From Rummeliibacillus sp. POC4 (lineage in GTDB: Bacteria; Bacillota; Bacilli; Bacillales_A; Planococcaceae): a DNA stretch of 59,736 nucleotides. This document shows positions 29,041 through 37,747 of this stretch, in pieces (the first letter of the stretch is position 1; every line of letters starts with the position of its first letter). The stretch spans positions 1 through 59,736 of the forward strand of contig NZ_QWUA01000023.1 of the NCBI RefSeq assembly GCF_003576525.1, in the 5' to 3' direction. The position numbers and the translations under genes were made by a program. The notes below the pieces were generated by a model that saw only the letters and a list, made by a program, of their open reading frames with translations, had not been told where the DNA came from and ran no database searches.

Positions 29041-29088
29041 AAAGACTATCTTAAAGAGTTCTGCGACCTTTAAGATAGCCTTTTTTAT
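29041..29088 (+). terminator. Terminator of xpaC-telA
   Basis: GACTATCTTAAAG / CTTTAAGATAG stem followed by TTTTTTA. Confidence 0.85.
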
Positions 29089-29098
29089 TTTCTATATT

Positions 29099-31000
29099 TT
29101 ATTGACTTTGAATAACAAGTGAAATCATTTTACGTAAAAGCCTAATCGTTATATCAGTAAACTTTTCTACACTATCGGCAGTTACTGTATGTGAACCATA
29201 AATCATATGGAATAACTGCAATTGTTCCTCTCCTGGAATTTCATTGTTTAGAAACAAGTGAAGTACTTCAATATTCTGTTTTTCTGCTTCTAACACTGCA
29301 TCAAGAGTGTCTTTTACACCATTTTGTGCATATTCAAATGCTGAAGGCTCTCCATCTGAAAAAAGAAGTAGAAAACGATGTTTTTCATTTCTTTGTTTTA
29401 ACCGTTTAGTCATCCAGCGAATGGCAAAACCATCTCTATTATCTTCGTGGGCTGTAAGGGACATTATGGATGCCCCATTATCCTTTTGGTTGTCCTCAAA
29501 TTTGTGTAGCCATTCAAACGTATTCGGTTGAATTTCTGGCGTTGCTTCATATGCGTCCTCATAAAAGCCAACAATTTCATGAGGAATATCCATTTGTCTC
29601 AAAACATCGTGAAATAACAAAACAGCTTTTTTTGTTTCATCCATTTTATCAATCATTGAGGCTGAACAATCTATTAGTAATCCAAAAACAGCATCTAACG
29701 GTTTAGCAGGTGCAGTTTTCTTATAAAAAGGTTTACATCGTTCTTCCAAAAGTAGATTTATTAATTTAGATGAGTCTAATCTTCCCTTTGTTAAATGATC
29801 TCGTTTGGCAATTTCTTTTTGAGTCAATCTTTTTCTAAACTCTGACGTTAGAGCTTTCACACTTGGTGCTTGTTCTGCACGCCAAGTGGCAAGGTTAGTT
29901 AGCGTTTGAAGAGTTTTTGTAGTTTCTATTCTTTTTTCCTCAAACACTACATTTACGTTTTCTTTGCCATATTGCTGTCCCGCTTGCTGCTTTTTTCTGG
30001 GGATTTTTTTATTTACATTATGATTAGCTTTTTGTGGTGTCGCATTTGCATTTGAGACTCCACCTGTGCCCTCTTCAGAAATTTGGTTTCCTTCTTGCCC
30101 TTCCTCCGATTCTACACTAAATGCTTTACCTGCATTTCCGCGTTGCAACTCAAAACGTAGATGAACACCTGTTTCTTCTTTTGTTTCTCTATGCCATGTT
30201 CGGAATAATTGTTCAATCGTTTCTTTTGCATCGTTTTGGTTGCCACATTCTTGCCCTTTTACACCTCTATGTTCATGAGATTTTACTGCCTCTGGAATTG
30301 AATCCATTAATGCATAATAATCCAGAACTAAATCTCTACTTATTTGCTCTTCGATAATGGGTATTATTCTATACACCAAATCGATACTTTGTTGCGTTTT
30401 CTTAACATCATAAATTTGTTGAAAAGGGTAAAGCAAAGGTTCAAATTTGTTGGACACATCATTTTCTGGAAGGTTAATCATTCCTTCATTTGCAGCCAGG
30501 TATAAATAATTGATGCAAGCATCTGCTAGTAAACCTTTTTGAGCATTTGCTTCAAATCGATGTTTATATGATTCAATATATGTTTTCTTTCTAATTTGAA
30601 TCGCTTTAGCAATACCTGGCCTTTTTTGTACGACAAGGTCCATTAACCTAAATTCTTCAATTAGGAGGACAAGTTGCTTTAAAAAATTTTTTAATGGATG
30701 GATTCGAATTTCTTCTTCAAATTCTAAATACGCATTTACATCAAAATGACACCAAAAGCCTAATGTCAGTATATAGATATCTGATAATCTGCCTAAGTGC
30801 ATCGTTTCTTTATCACGATGACGCCAAAAAACGCTCATTGCAATTTGTTGTTCTTGAGGTCTCATTTCGATTAACTGTCTTTCGGACATAGACAAAAATG
30901 GTGCATTCGAAAGAGCTCTAGCTAACTGTTCATAATGTAACATTTGTCTAGGATCTATTTGTTCGTTGTTAAATTGTATAAATCGACTAAGTTCGGCCAT
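29099..31000 (-). CDS. yojO: VWA-domain protein (YojO / NorD-CobT-like)
   Basis: A 633-aa protein whose C-terminal ~230 residues form a von Willebrand A domain with the MIDAS motif DCSASM near residue 440 and LLLFSDGEPSAFEYA near 550. The N-terminal half is helical; a low-complexity linker (residues 270-345, Gly/Glu/Gln/Asn-rich) precedes the VWA domain. It pairs with the MoxR-type AAA+ ATPase just upstream. Such pairs (NorQ/NorD, CobS/CobT) insert metals or remodel metalloenzymes; in Bacillus the client is unknown. ATG with GAGG upstream; the gap to yojN is 9 bp. Confidence 0.88.
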   Translation of the reverse strand: MAELSRFIQFNNEQIDPRQMLHYEQLARALSNAPFLSMSERQLIEMRPQEQQIAMSVFWRHRDKETMHLGRLSDIYILTLGFWCHFDVNAYLEFEEEIRIHPLKNFLKQLVLLIEEFRLMDLVVQKRPGIAKAIQIRKKTYIESYKHRFEANAQKGLLADACINYLYLAANEGMINLPENDVSNKFEPLLYPFQQIYDVKKTQQSIDLVYRIIPIIEEQISRDLVLDYYALMDSIPEAVKSHEHRGVKGQECGNQNDAKETIEQLFRTWHRETKEETGVHLRFELQRGNAGKAFSVESEEGQEGNQISEEGTGGVSNANATPQKANHNVNKKIPRKKQQAGQQYGKENVNVVFEEKRIETTKTLQTLTNLATWRAEQAPSVKALTSEFRKRLTQKEIAKRDHLTKGRLDSSKLINLLLEERCKPFYKKTAPAKPLDAVFGLLIDCSASMIDKMDETKKAVLLFHDVLRQMDIPHEIVGFYEDAYEATPEIQPNTFEWLHKFEDNQKDNGASIMSLTAHEDNRDGFAIRWMTKRLKQRNEKHRFLLLFSDGEPSAFEYAQNGVKDTLDAVLEAEKQNIEVLHLFLNNEIPGEEQLQLFHMIYGSHTVTADSVEKFTDITIRLLRKMISLVIQSQ

Positions 31001-31009
31001 CTAAAAACC

Positions 31010-31873
31010 TCACTTTATCCATGTTTTTGCTAATTCAATGACTAAATCTTTTTCACTTTGGTCATCTAGCTTTTCTGCTACCGCGTATCGAATAGCTCGT
31101 ATAGGTTCGATATGCTGAGCTAATTCTGTAGCATCAAGTAAACTACGAATAGAAGCTGCTTCTTCACTCAAAAGTCCATTCATCACTTGTTGTTTTAAAT
31201 CTTCCGCTAAATTTAACATAAGTGTGAGTAAATCAGTTGAAACGTTAGGGAATCTTTTTTGCCATAATTCTTTTAATTGTTGACCATTTAAGTATGGAAT
31301 ACTAAAAGAAACAAAACGATTTTTCAAGGCTTCATTCATGGGTGTAGTACCAATATACCCTTCATTTATAGCAGCAACTACACTAAAGTCGGGATGAGCT
31401 TGAATAACTTCCCCTGTAAATGGATTTGTTAACATTCGACGATAGTCTAAAACACTATGTAAAATCGGCAAGGTTTCTGCTTTTGCCATATTTATCTCAT
31501 CAATATAAAGTAAATGACCTTGTTTCATCGCTTTTACAACAGGGCCTTCTACAAATTCTATTAATGTTTTCCCTTCTTTTTGAACCATCGTTTTAAAACC
31601 TAATAAACTTTCAGCATCCAGATCAACAGAACAGTTAATACTATGCATTGGTTGATAAAAGAAGTTTGAAATAGATTCTGCTAGTTTTGTTTTACCTGAA
31701 CCCGCAGGACCTTTCAATAATATAGCTTTTTTTAATGTTACACTAAGTAGAATATCGTCCCATAAATAATCATTTGGTGAAATGTAACCGCCTTTACCAA
31801 TCAGTAACTGATCATCTTCTGTATGTTTTCTATTTTTGCGAATTGATTGTTCTTGCAAGATGATCTCTTTCAT
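31010..31873 (-). CDS. yojN: MoxR-type AAA+ ATPase (YojN / NorQ-CobS-like)
   Basis: A 287-aa AAA+ ATPase with Walker A GPAGSGKTKLAE, Walker B LLYIDEINMA, sensor VVAAINEGYIGT and the arginine-finger region ALKNRFVSF. It would act with the VWA protein as a remodelling chaperone. ATG 31873 has AGGAAGTG at the proper distance; the open frame further upstream overlaps the promoter region and lacks similarity, so it is excluded. Confidence 0.9.
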   Translation of the reverse strand: MKEIILQEQSIRKNRKHTEDDQLLIGKGGYISPNDYLWDDILLSVTLKKAILLKGPAGSGKTKLAESISNFFYQPMHSINCSVDLDAESLLGFKTMVQKEGKTLIEFVEGPVVKAMKQGHLLYIDEINMAKAETLPILHSVLDYRRMLTNPFTGEVIQAHPDFSVVAAINEGYIGTTPMNEALKNRFVSFSIPYLNGQQLKELWQKRFPNVSTDLLTLMLNLAEDLKQQVMNGLLSEEAASIRSLLDATELAQHIEPIRAIRYAVAEKLDDQSEKDLVIELAKTWIK

Positions 31874-31987
31874 ATGAATCACTTCCTTTTTCTTTAATAT
31901 AAAGCATCTATAACTACTATAATCATTAATAGGTATATTGCGTTTGATACTTGTTACTCCAAATATTATGTATTGGATCTGTAAAAA

Positions 31988-32034
31988 TAAAAACAGCTTT
32001 CCGCTCACATTGGTAAGCGAAAAGCTGTTTTTAT
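31988..32034 (-). terminator. Terminator of the DUF6501 gene
   Basis: AAAACAGCTTT...AAAGCTGTTTTTATTT hairpin on the minus strand. Confidence 0.85.
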
Positions 32035-32043
32035 TACTTCTAC

Positions 32044-32241
32044 TTATTCAAAGTAGTTTTTGTAATAGCCACCCACATGTCCGGTATTATCGATGACGAA
32101 ATAGAATTCTTCTGTTTCGTTTTTCACTTCATATTCTTTTCCAACTGTTAATACATTTGAAACTAAATATTTTTTTGCATTCGTATGCTTACATGTTACT
32201 TTCTTAATAGTCGGTGCATTTTTCCAATCTAAATGAATCAT
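32044..32241 (-). CDS. DUF6501 family small protein
   Basis: A 65-aa protein beginning MIHLDWKNAPTIKKV and ending NTGHVGGYYKNYFE, as in the small uncharacterised Bacillales family DUF6501. It looks like a compact beta protein and has no signal or membrane segment. ATG 32241 is used; AGAGAGG lies about 12 bases upstream, and an in-frame TTG directly abuts that site. Function unknown. Confidence 0.75.
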   Translation of the reverse strand: MIHLDWKNAPTIKKVTCKHTNAKKYLVSNVLTVGKEYEVKNETEEFYFVIDNTGHVGGYYKNYFE

Positions 32242-32490
32242 TCTTTTAAACAACCTCTCTTAACTAAAGTCAAGCTTGATCCAATTACAAAAAATAATTG
32301 CATAAGCTTACTCCCCATTCATTCGGGTATATTACATATATTTCTTATTTTAAACGATTTCCATAAATTTGTCCTATAAATATGCTGATTTTATCGAAAA
32401 AGTTTAAACAAGATTGGTCATCCACTATGAAATGGAAGTAGAAGAAGGATATGTTACTATTAGAATAAGAATTTTAAGGGGGTGTCTTGC

Positions 32491-32589
32491 TTGTTATCTT
32501 TTGGTGGCGTTCCAGCTTGGTTTTTTATTATCGCTTTTGCTTTTTTTATCGTATTTTTTATCGTTGCAGAATGGATTACGAGAAAATAA
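32491..32589 (+). CDS. Very small membrane protein (32 aa)
   Basis: TTG start at 32491 preceded by AAGGGGG (32476-32482) at eight-base spacing; 33 codons to TAA. The product begins MLSFGGVPAW, has a single hydrophobic helix rich in Phe/Ile (residues 11-25) and ends VAEWITRK, i.e. a one-pass membrane peptide with a basic cytoplasmic tail. No family recognised. The ribosome site, composition and positive-inside tail argue it is real. Monocistronic. Confidence 0.6.
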   Translation: MLSFGGVPAWFFIIAFAFFIVFFIVAEWITRK

Positions 32590-32648
32590 TAATTTTCTTA
32601 TATTCAAATTACTTATTGTTTAAATTTTAAATAGTCGTGGAATACTTA

Positions 32649-32702
32649 CCCCATCAAGCGCAACATCAGCGGGGGCGATTGCATTCTACTGACCGTTAAT
32701 GT
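32649..32702 (-). repeat. Truncated copy of the structured element at 20345-20578
   Basis: The minus strand begins TTCAC then ATTAACGGTCAG and a CGCCCCCGC block, matching the start of the longer element (ATTAACGGGCAG ... GCCCCCGCC). Only about 50 bp remain. The boundary TTCAC|ATTAACGG is clean here. Confidence 0.5.
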
Positions 32703-32876
32703 GAAATTTATTTAATAGGGTTACCTCTAATTAAAAATTTATTGCAAGCCTTGCTTTTCATCGAACTAACACCCTCTTCAATTTTTTTGTAACAATTCTT
32801 GATGGTGTTATTACGGCTCTCTATTAATAGTGTGAAAAAACTTTCGAAATTTGTGTAAGGGATGGATGATTTTACG

Positions 32877-33170
32877 ATGAGACTCACTAATCAGGGAAAG
32901 AAATTTATCAAAAATTTAACAGCTGATAATAAGTACCATCTGCTCCGCTTTTATGCAGTTGCAGATCGTAACGGGATGAAGTTTGCCGCAGATATTGATA
33001 CCCCGATTCATACTGATATTATTATGGAAATAGAAGGTATACATGTTGCATTATCCCCTAAATTACTACCTGTATTAAAAGATAAGATTATTCACTCAGA
33101 AACAGTTAATGGAGTGACTGGTATCGTTGTTTTAGATGAAAAGCATACACATTTAATTCGTTCAAATTAA
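32877..33170 (+). CDS. HesB/IscA-fold protein without cysteines
   Basis: A 97-aa protein whose pattern (MRLTNQGKKFIKNL, RFYAVADRNGMKFAADID, VALSPKLLPVLKD, TGIVVLDE) matches the Fe-S biosynthesis (A-type carrier) fold, as in the YneR/YqkB group of Bacillus. It contains no cysteine, so it cannot be a classical cluster carrier. ATG 32877 is chosen because the GGATGG/AAGGG ribosome-like site is eleven or more bases away; an ATG at 32862 lies on top of it. Confidence 0.62.
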   Translation: MRLTNQGKKFIKNLTADNKYHLLRFYAVADRNGMKFAADIDTPIHTDIIMEIEGIHVALSPKLLPVLKDKIIHSETVNGVTGIVVLDEKHTHLIRSN

Positions 33171-33171
33171 T

Positions 33172-33212
33172 AAAGGGCGTGTCTTAAATTTTTTGAGACA
33201 CGCCCTTTTCGT
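33172..33212 (+). terminator. Terminator of the HesB-like gene
   Basis: AAAGGGCGTGTCT / AGACACGCCCTTTT perfect stem. Confidence 0.92.
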
Positions 33213-33290
33213 CGAGAAAGTTTGATTTGACCACACAGGAGCAATACTTCACAGCTAGTGATAATAGGTTATTATCTTTCCTACATCTTA

Positions 33291-34070
33291 TTATTCTTTT
33301 AAATAATCTACAATTACCTTCCCTATTTCAGCAATACATTTCTTACCAGTAAATCCGTCATTCCATCCTTGCGTTAGAACAGCTACATATAGCTTTTTTT
33401 GTCGATAGTTTATAATGGCGACATCATGATCTACACCCGTTAATCCACCTGTTTTATGATAATAGCGTATTTCTTCATCAAATGTATAAGCTGGTAACAT
33501 GTCCTCAAACTGTTGATTTCCCAATATTCTTAGAGCATCTGAACGTTGACTATCATTTAACACTCCACCTGGCTCACCTATTTGTTGCAACATTAAAATC
33601 ATATCTTTTGCTGTTGTATAATTATCGAATCCATTTTGTACAGCACTTTCATCCATAAAATAGCGTTCAATCTTACTACCCTTACAACCTATCTTTTGCA
33701 TTAAGTGGTTGACATGATGCATGGAGTTACTATGCAATAAGGCATTCGAAGCCGTATTGTCAGATACAATAATCATTAATTCCATTAAGTTGCGATATGT
33801 AAAAGGTAATTTCCCAGTTATAAATGGTATTACCCCAGCACCTTCTACGATTAATTCTTCAGGAATAGTAGCTACGGTATCTAATCGATCATTTAAATTT
33901 AAATAAGAAGCTAATAGAATAGGTATTTTGATAGTACTAGCTGCACGGAACAATTGATCTTCTTTATAGAGAAACGATTGCTCACCATCTATAATAGCGA
34001 CACTTACTTGATAATCCTGATAACTATTGATGATTTTTTGACATTCTACAGCTAATTGTGAAAATAACAT
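33291..34070 (-). CDS. Serine hydrolase of class A beta-lactamase fold (cytoplasmic)
   Basis: A 259-aa protein with the three penicillin-recognising motifs: S45-T-I-K48 (RAASTIKIP), S103-D-N (IVSDNTAS) and K206-T-G (YYHKTGGLTG). Glu141 in DESAVQN occupies the omega-loop region, but the canonical ExxLN spacing is altered. No signal peptide or lipobox, so it is probably cytosolic and not a resistance enzyme; may be an esterase or peptidase. ATG start with GGGGGAAGGG upstream; 16 bp downstream of recQ in the same direction. Confidence 0.82.
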   Translation of the reverse strand: MLFSQLAVECQKIINSYQDYQVSVAIIDGEQSFLYKEDQLFRAASTIKIPILLASYLNLNDRLDTVATIPEELIVEGAGVIPFITGKLPFTYRNLMELMIIVSDNTASNALLHSNSMHHVNHLMQKIGCKGSKIERYFMDESAVQNGFDNYTTAKDMILMLQQIGEPGGVLNDSQRSDALRILGNQQFEDMLPAYTFDEEIRYYHKTGGLTGVDHDVAIINYRQKKLYVAVLTQGWNDGFTGKKCIAEIGKVIVDYLKE

Positions 34071-34086
34071 TCCCTTCCCCCTTCGA

Positions 34087-35877
34087 TTATTGATTTGTTT
34101 GATATTCTAAGATGGCCTTTATAAACACTTCCCCATATTTTTCTAGTTTATTTTCCCCTACACCATTTACTTCTAAGAACTCTTGAGAATTTGTTGGCTT
34201 TTTGGCACACATATCTTTTAAAGACTTATCTGAAAAAATAACAAAAGGTGGAACATTTGATTGATCTGCTAGTTGCTTGCGAATGATTCTTAGTTCTTCA
34301 AATAATGGGTCTGTTTCTACAATTTGTTTTGTGACGACAACACCACGTCTTTCTACCTTACGTTTTCCTAGGAGGACTTCTTTTCCCTTCGCCGATACGT
34401 ATACAGTGGGCATTGAACCTTGGTTTACTGCCAATAATTCCTCAGCAATCATATATTCGATAAAATTGGTTACATCTTTTATGGTCATTTCTTTCAATAA
34501 ACCGTAAGTCGATAAACTTTCAAAGCCAAAACTTTTTATCTTTTGATTTTTTGACCCGACAAGTACTTGTGCTACCATTGTTTTTCCAAATTTTTGGCCC
34601 ATTCTAATAACGCATGATAAAACTTTTTGACAATCTACTGTAACATCGAATACTTCTCTGTCATCCAAACAGTTACTGCATTTTCCACATGTTTCTTCAG
34701 AATTCTCACCAAAATATTGAACGATATATTGTTGCAAGCAATTTTCTGTATGACAATAGTCAACCATACTTTGTAGTTTTTTTAATTCTGAAGGAATACG
34801 TTCTCGATCATCGGTTTGGTCTATTAAAAAGCGTTGTGTTTGTACGTCTTGCGGAGAATATAGCAAAATACATTGGCTTGGTAATCCATCACGACCTGCT
34901 CTACCCGCTTCTTGATAATAGCTTTCCATATTCTTAGGTAATTGATAATGTATAACATATCTAACATTAGATTTATCAATTCCCATTCCAAATGCATTCG
35001 TCGCAACAATAACAGAAGCTTCATCATGTAAAAAGCGGTTTTGTTCACTTTGCCTTAAAGACTCTGATAATCCTGCATGATATTTTGCTACAGAATGCCC
35101 TGCTTTTTTTAGTACTTCATATAAATGATCGACCGTTTTCCTTGTAGCAGCATAGATAATTCCTACTTCTTTTAAATTTTTCTTTACAAAATCCTTGACG
35201 TAAAGTTCTTTGTTTTGTCCAATTAGTACTGAAAAATTTAAATTATCTCGTGCAAAACCTGTAATAACGGTATTTTCCTCTGAAATATTGAGCTGTTGAC
35301 AAATATCTTCACGAACATCAGGCGTTGCTGTTGCGGTTAAAGCAACTACTGTGGGCTGTTTTTCAAATAGATTCATCAATCGTCCAATTGAACGATAACT
35401 TGGGCGAAAATCATGCCCCCATTGTGAAATACAATGCGCTTCATCTACTGCTATTAATGGTACGGGTAGTGAGGCTAATAGATTTCTAAAAGACTCTGAT
35501 TCCAATCGTTCAGGCGCAATATATAAAAGTTTATAGTGTCCTTTTTGAGCATTTTGTATTGTTTGTTGAAATTCTTGCTGATTTAAAGAACTATTAATGT
35601 AGGCTGCTTCAATTCCCATATCAAGTAGAGTATCGACCTGATCTTGCATTAATGAGATTAAAGGAGACACTACGATCGTAGTACCTTCAAGCATAAGTGC
35701 TGGAATTTGATAACATACTGATTTTCCTCCACCAGTTGGCATGACACATAAAGAGGAATCCCCCGCTAAAACATGTTCTATAATTTTTTCCTGGCCTAAA
35801 CGAAATTGTTTGTAACCAAAAAATTGTTGTAAATATTGGTTTGCTTTTTCGATCATTCGATGTAAATCACCTTTCAT
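34087..35877 (-). CDS. recQ: ATP-dependent DNA helicase RecQ
   Basis: A 596-aa 3'-5' helicase with the full RecQ layout. Helicase core: Walker A MPTGGGKS, DEAHCISQWGHDFRPSY, and motif VI YYQEAGRAGRDGLPSQC. The zinc-binding subdomain has cysteines in HTENCLQQY and TCGKCSNC. An RQC winged helix and a C-terminal HRDC domain (about residues 510-590) follow. It acts in recombination and fork repair. ATG 35877 has AGGAAAG upstream; a second ATG seven codons later, behind AAAGGTG, matches known N termini equally well. Confidence 0.95.
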   Translation of the reverse strand: MKGDLHRMIEKANQYLQQFFGYKQFRLGQEKIIEHVLAGDSSLCVMPTGGGKSVCYQIPALMLEGTTIVVSPLISLMQDQVDTLLDMGIEAAYINSSLNQQEFQQTIQNAQKGHYKLLYIAPERLESESFRNLLASLPVPLIAVDEAHCISQWGHDFRPSYRSIGRLMNLFEKQPTVVALTATATPDVREDICQQLNISEENTVITGFARDNLNFSVLIGQNKELYVKDFVKKNLKEVGIIYAATRKTVDHLYEVLKKAGHSVAKYHAGLSESLRQSEQNRFLHDEASVIVATNAFGMGIDKSNVRYVIHYQLPKNMESYYQEAGRAGRDGLPSQCILLYSPQDVQTQRFLIDQTDDRERIPSELKKLQSMVDYCHTENCLQQYIVQYFGENSEETCGKCSNCLDDREVFDVTVDCQKVLSCVIRMGQKFGKTMVAQVLVGSKNQKIKSFGFESLSTYGLLKEMTIKDVTNFIEYMIAEELLAVNQGSMPTVYVSAKGKEVLLGKRKVERRGVVVTKQIVETDPLFEELRIIRKQLADQSNVPPFVIFSDKSLKDMCAKKPTNSQEFLEVNGVGENKLEKYGEVFIKAILEYQTNQ

Positions 35878-36079
35878 TTGCTTTCCTATTATTGTATCAT
35901 CTTCGTACTATTTTTACCTTTATGGAATAAATATGACATTGTATTTTTAGTGTGTTTTTCCTATAAATTATATTACTATTTTAAAAAGTTTTTTCACTTC
36001 ATAAATTCAATCTTTTCAGCAATTTAAAAAAAACGTATAATGTACTAGTTGTAAAAATAAATAAGGAGTCTTTCAAATT

Positions 36080-36988
36080 ATGTGGTTTTTATTTTCAATA
36101 CTGACTGCTCTTGCATGGGGCGGTGCAGATTTATTCTATAAAAGGGGCTCAGATAGTAATGATAAATACAGTCATCTGAAGATTGTTGTAATTGTTGGAT
36201 TAGTAATGGGGATTCATGCTACGGGCTATATGCTGTATAAAGGCATAGACTTTAGACTATTCGACATGGTGAAATATTTGCCTGTATCATTCTTTTACAT
36301 TTCTTCAATGACAGTGGGCTATATTGGTTTGCGTTATTTGGAACTGTCGATTTCTTCACCAGTACAAAACTCATCTGGTGCTATTACAGCAATTCTACTT
36401 TTTATCTTCTTTAAACAAGACATTGATTGGATTCATATCTTAGGGGTAATAATTATTACCGCTGGGGTCATTGGTATTGCTATAGTAGAAAAACAAGAAG
36501 AGAACAAATTGATGCGTTTGCAAAATACAGTAATCGATAAAAAATACCAACTTGGTTTTATGGCCGTCATTTTTCCAATCATCTATGCATTATTAGATGG
36601 AGCTGGTACATTTGCTGATGGTATTTATCTTGATGAACTCAAACTTATGAGCGAAGATGCAGCTTTATTGGCTTATGAATATACGTTCTTCATTTGTGCA
36701 GCAATTGCATTTATCTATTTGAAGGCTATTAAAAAAGTACAATTTAACGTTTTCAAAGAACGTGATAAAGCATTTGCAGCAATCTTAGAAACAACTGGGC
36801 AATTTTTCTATGTCTATGCAATGAGTGCATATGCTATAATCGCTGCACCATTAATAGCATCATATAGTATTTTCTCTGTCATTCTATCTAGAATTTTCTT
36901 AAAAGAAAAACTATCTTCTAAACATTATGTTGTTATTACAATCGTAATGATCGGCATCATTTTACTTGGTATTGCAGACGAATTATAA
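36080..36988 (+). CDS. EamA/DMT family transporter
   Basis: A 302-aa ten-helix membrane protein with two EamA repeats: N-terminal LTALAWGGADLFYKRG, and IASYSIFSVILSRIFLKEKLS near the C terminus. The loop of about 45 residues between the halves is charged. Substrate unknown. ATG with AAGGAG upstream; convergent with the hypothetical gene at 37042. Confidence 0.82.
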   Translation: MWFLFSILTALAWGGADLFYKRGSDSNDKYSHLKIVVIVGLVMGIHATGYMLYKGIDFRLFDMVKYLPVSFFYISSMTVGYIGLRYLELSISSPVQNSSGAITAILLFIFFKQDIDWIHILGVIIITAGVIGIAIVEKQEENKLMRLQNTVIDKKYQLGFMAVIFPIIYALLDGAGTFADGIYLDELKLMSEDAALLAYEYTFFICAAIAFIYLKAIKKVQFNVFKERDKAFAAILETTGQFFYVYAMSAYAIIAAPLIASYSIFSVILSRIFLKEKLSSKHYVVITIVMIGIILLGIADEL

Positions 36989-37003
36989 TCTAGATTTCAA
37001 GAT

Positions 37004-37041
37004 AAAATCCTACTTGCAAATTTATGCGAGTAGGATTTTTA
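37004..37041. terminator. Bidirectional terminator
   Basis: AAAATCCTACT / AGTAGGATTTTT stem between convergent genes. Confidence 0.88.
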
Positions 37042-37470
37042 TTAGGCATATTTATTTTTAAAATAAAATACAACTAAAACAATTAAAACAATAAATACAA
37101 CGACACCCCAAATCATAATAAAGCCCATTGTATTTCCATATAGTTTAATCTTTTCATTGCTATTTTCGCTTAGTAAAGTACTTTGATGATTCGCTAAATA
37201 TTCCGCCACTTCTAGCATATGTCCAAACTTTTCTTTAGAAAAATTATTGTTCAATCTAATTTGTAAATTTTGATAATAAATATCATCCCATTTATATGGA
37301 TTCATCTCAAAAGGTTCACCCATATTTGTTTCCCAGAAGTTTATATTTTTTTCATTTATAACTTTTACAATTTCATCTTTTTCCGTAGGATGATCGACAA
37401 TATATTGAATCATTAATGTTCGTCTTTGAATTGTATCTTCTATAGCTATGATCTGTTTTAATGTATCCAT
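37042..37470 (-). CDS. Hypothetical tail-anchored membrane protein
   Basis: A 142-aa protein I do not recognise. The first ~110 residues are hydrophilic and helical (IVDHPTEKDEIVKVINEKN), followed by one strongly hydrophobic C-terminal segment (residues 116-136) and a short YFKNKYA tail, so most of the protein should be cytoplasmic. ATG with GAGGGAGA upstream. Lies in a cluster of small membrane proteins (37560-37703, 37748-38155), possibly cotranscribed. Confidence 0.6.
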   Translation of the reverse strand: MDTLKQIIAIEDTIQRRTLMIQYIVDHPTEKDEIVKVINEKNINFWETNMGEPFEMNPYKWDDIYYQNLQIRLNNNFSKEKFGHMLEVAEYLANHQSTLLSENSNEKIKLYGNTMGFIMIWGVVVFIVLIVLVVFYFKNKYA

Positions 37471-37559
37471 TATGAATCTCCCTCTACGTTATTCAATACT
37501 ATTGTAGAGCAAAAGTTATTAGAACGTTAGTGTGTTCACAAATTAGTAAGATTCTATTT

Positions 37560-37703
37560 CTACTTTGGTTTACGTTTAAAATATAGATGCACCAAAATTA
37601 CGGCTAACGGAGGAAATACAAATAAAAAAACATTTGTAATTTTATAAATAATAAACATCGCCAACAGGCTTATAAAAAAACTAACTATGTACCAAAACCA
37701 CAT
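37560..37703 (-). CDS. Small two-helix membrane protein (47 aa)
   Basis: A 48-codon frame beginning MWFWYIVSFFISLLAMF and ending VHLYFKRKPK, with two predicted transmembrane helices joined by KITN and a basic C terminus. Upstream is GGAGTG at slightly long spacing (about 11). It sits between two minus-strand genes with no overlap. Composition and tail fit a real small membrane protein; no family recognised. Confidence 0.5.
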   Translation of the reverse strand: MWFWYIVSFFISLLAMFIIYKITNVFLFVFPPLAVILVHLYFKRKPK

Positions 37704-37747
37704 GTTTATATGCACACTCCAAATATTTTTTCTTTAGTATACACCAT

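Noticed and set aside
31874-32008. 45-residue N-terminal extension of the MoxR ATPase
   Set aside because: A strong ribosome site precedes the ATG at 31873, and the extension overlaps the promoter region with no conserved residues.
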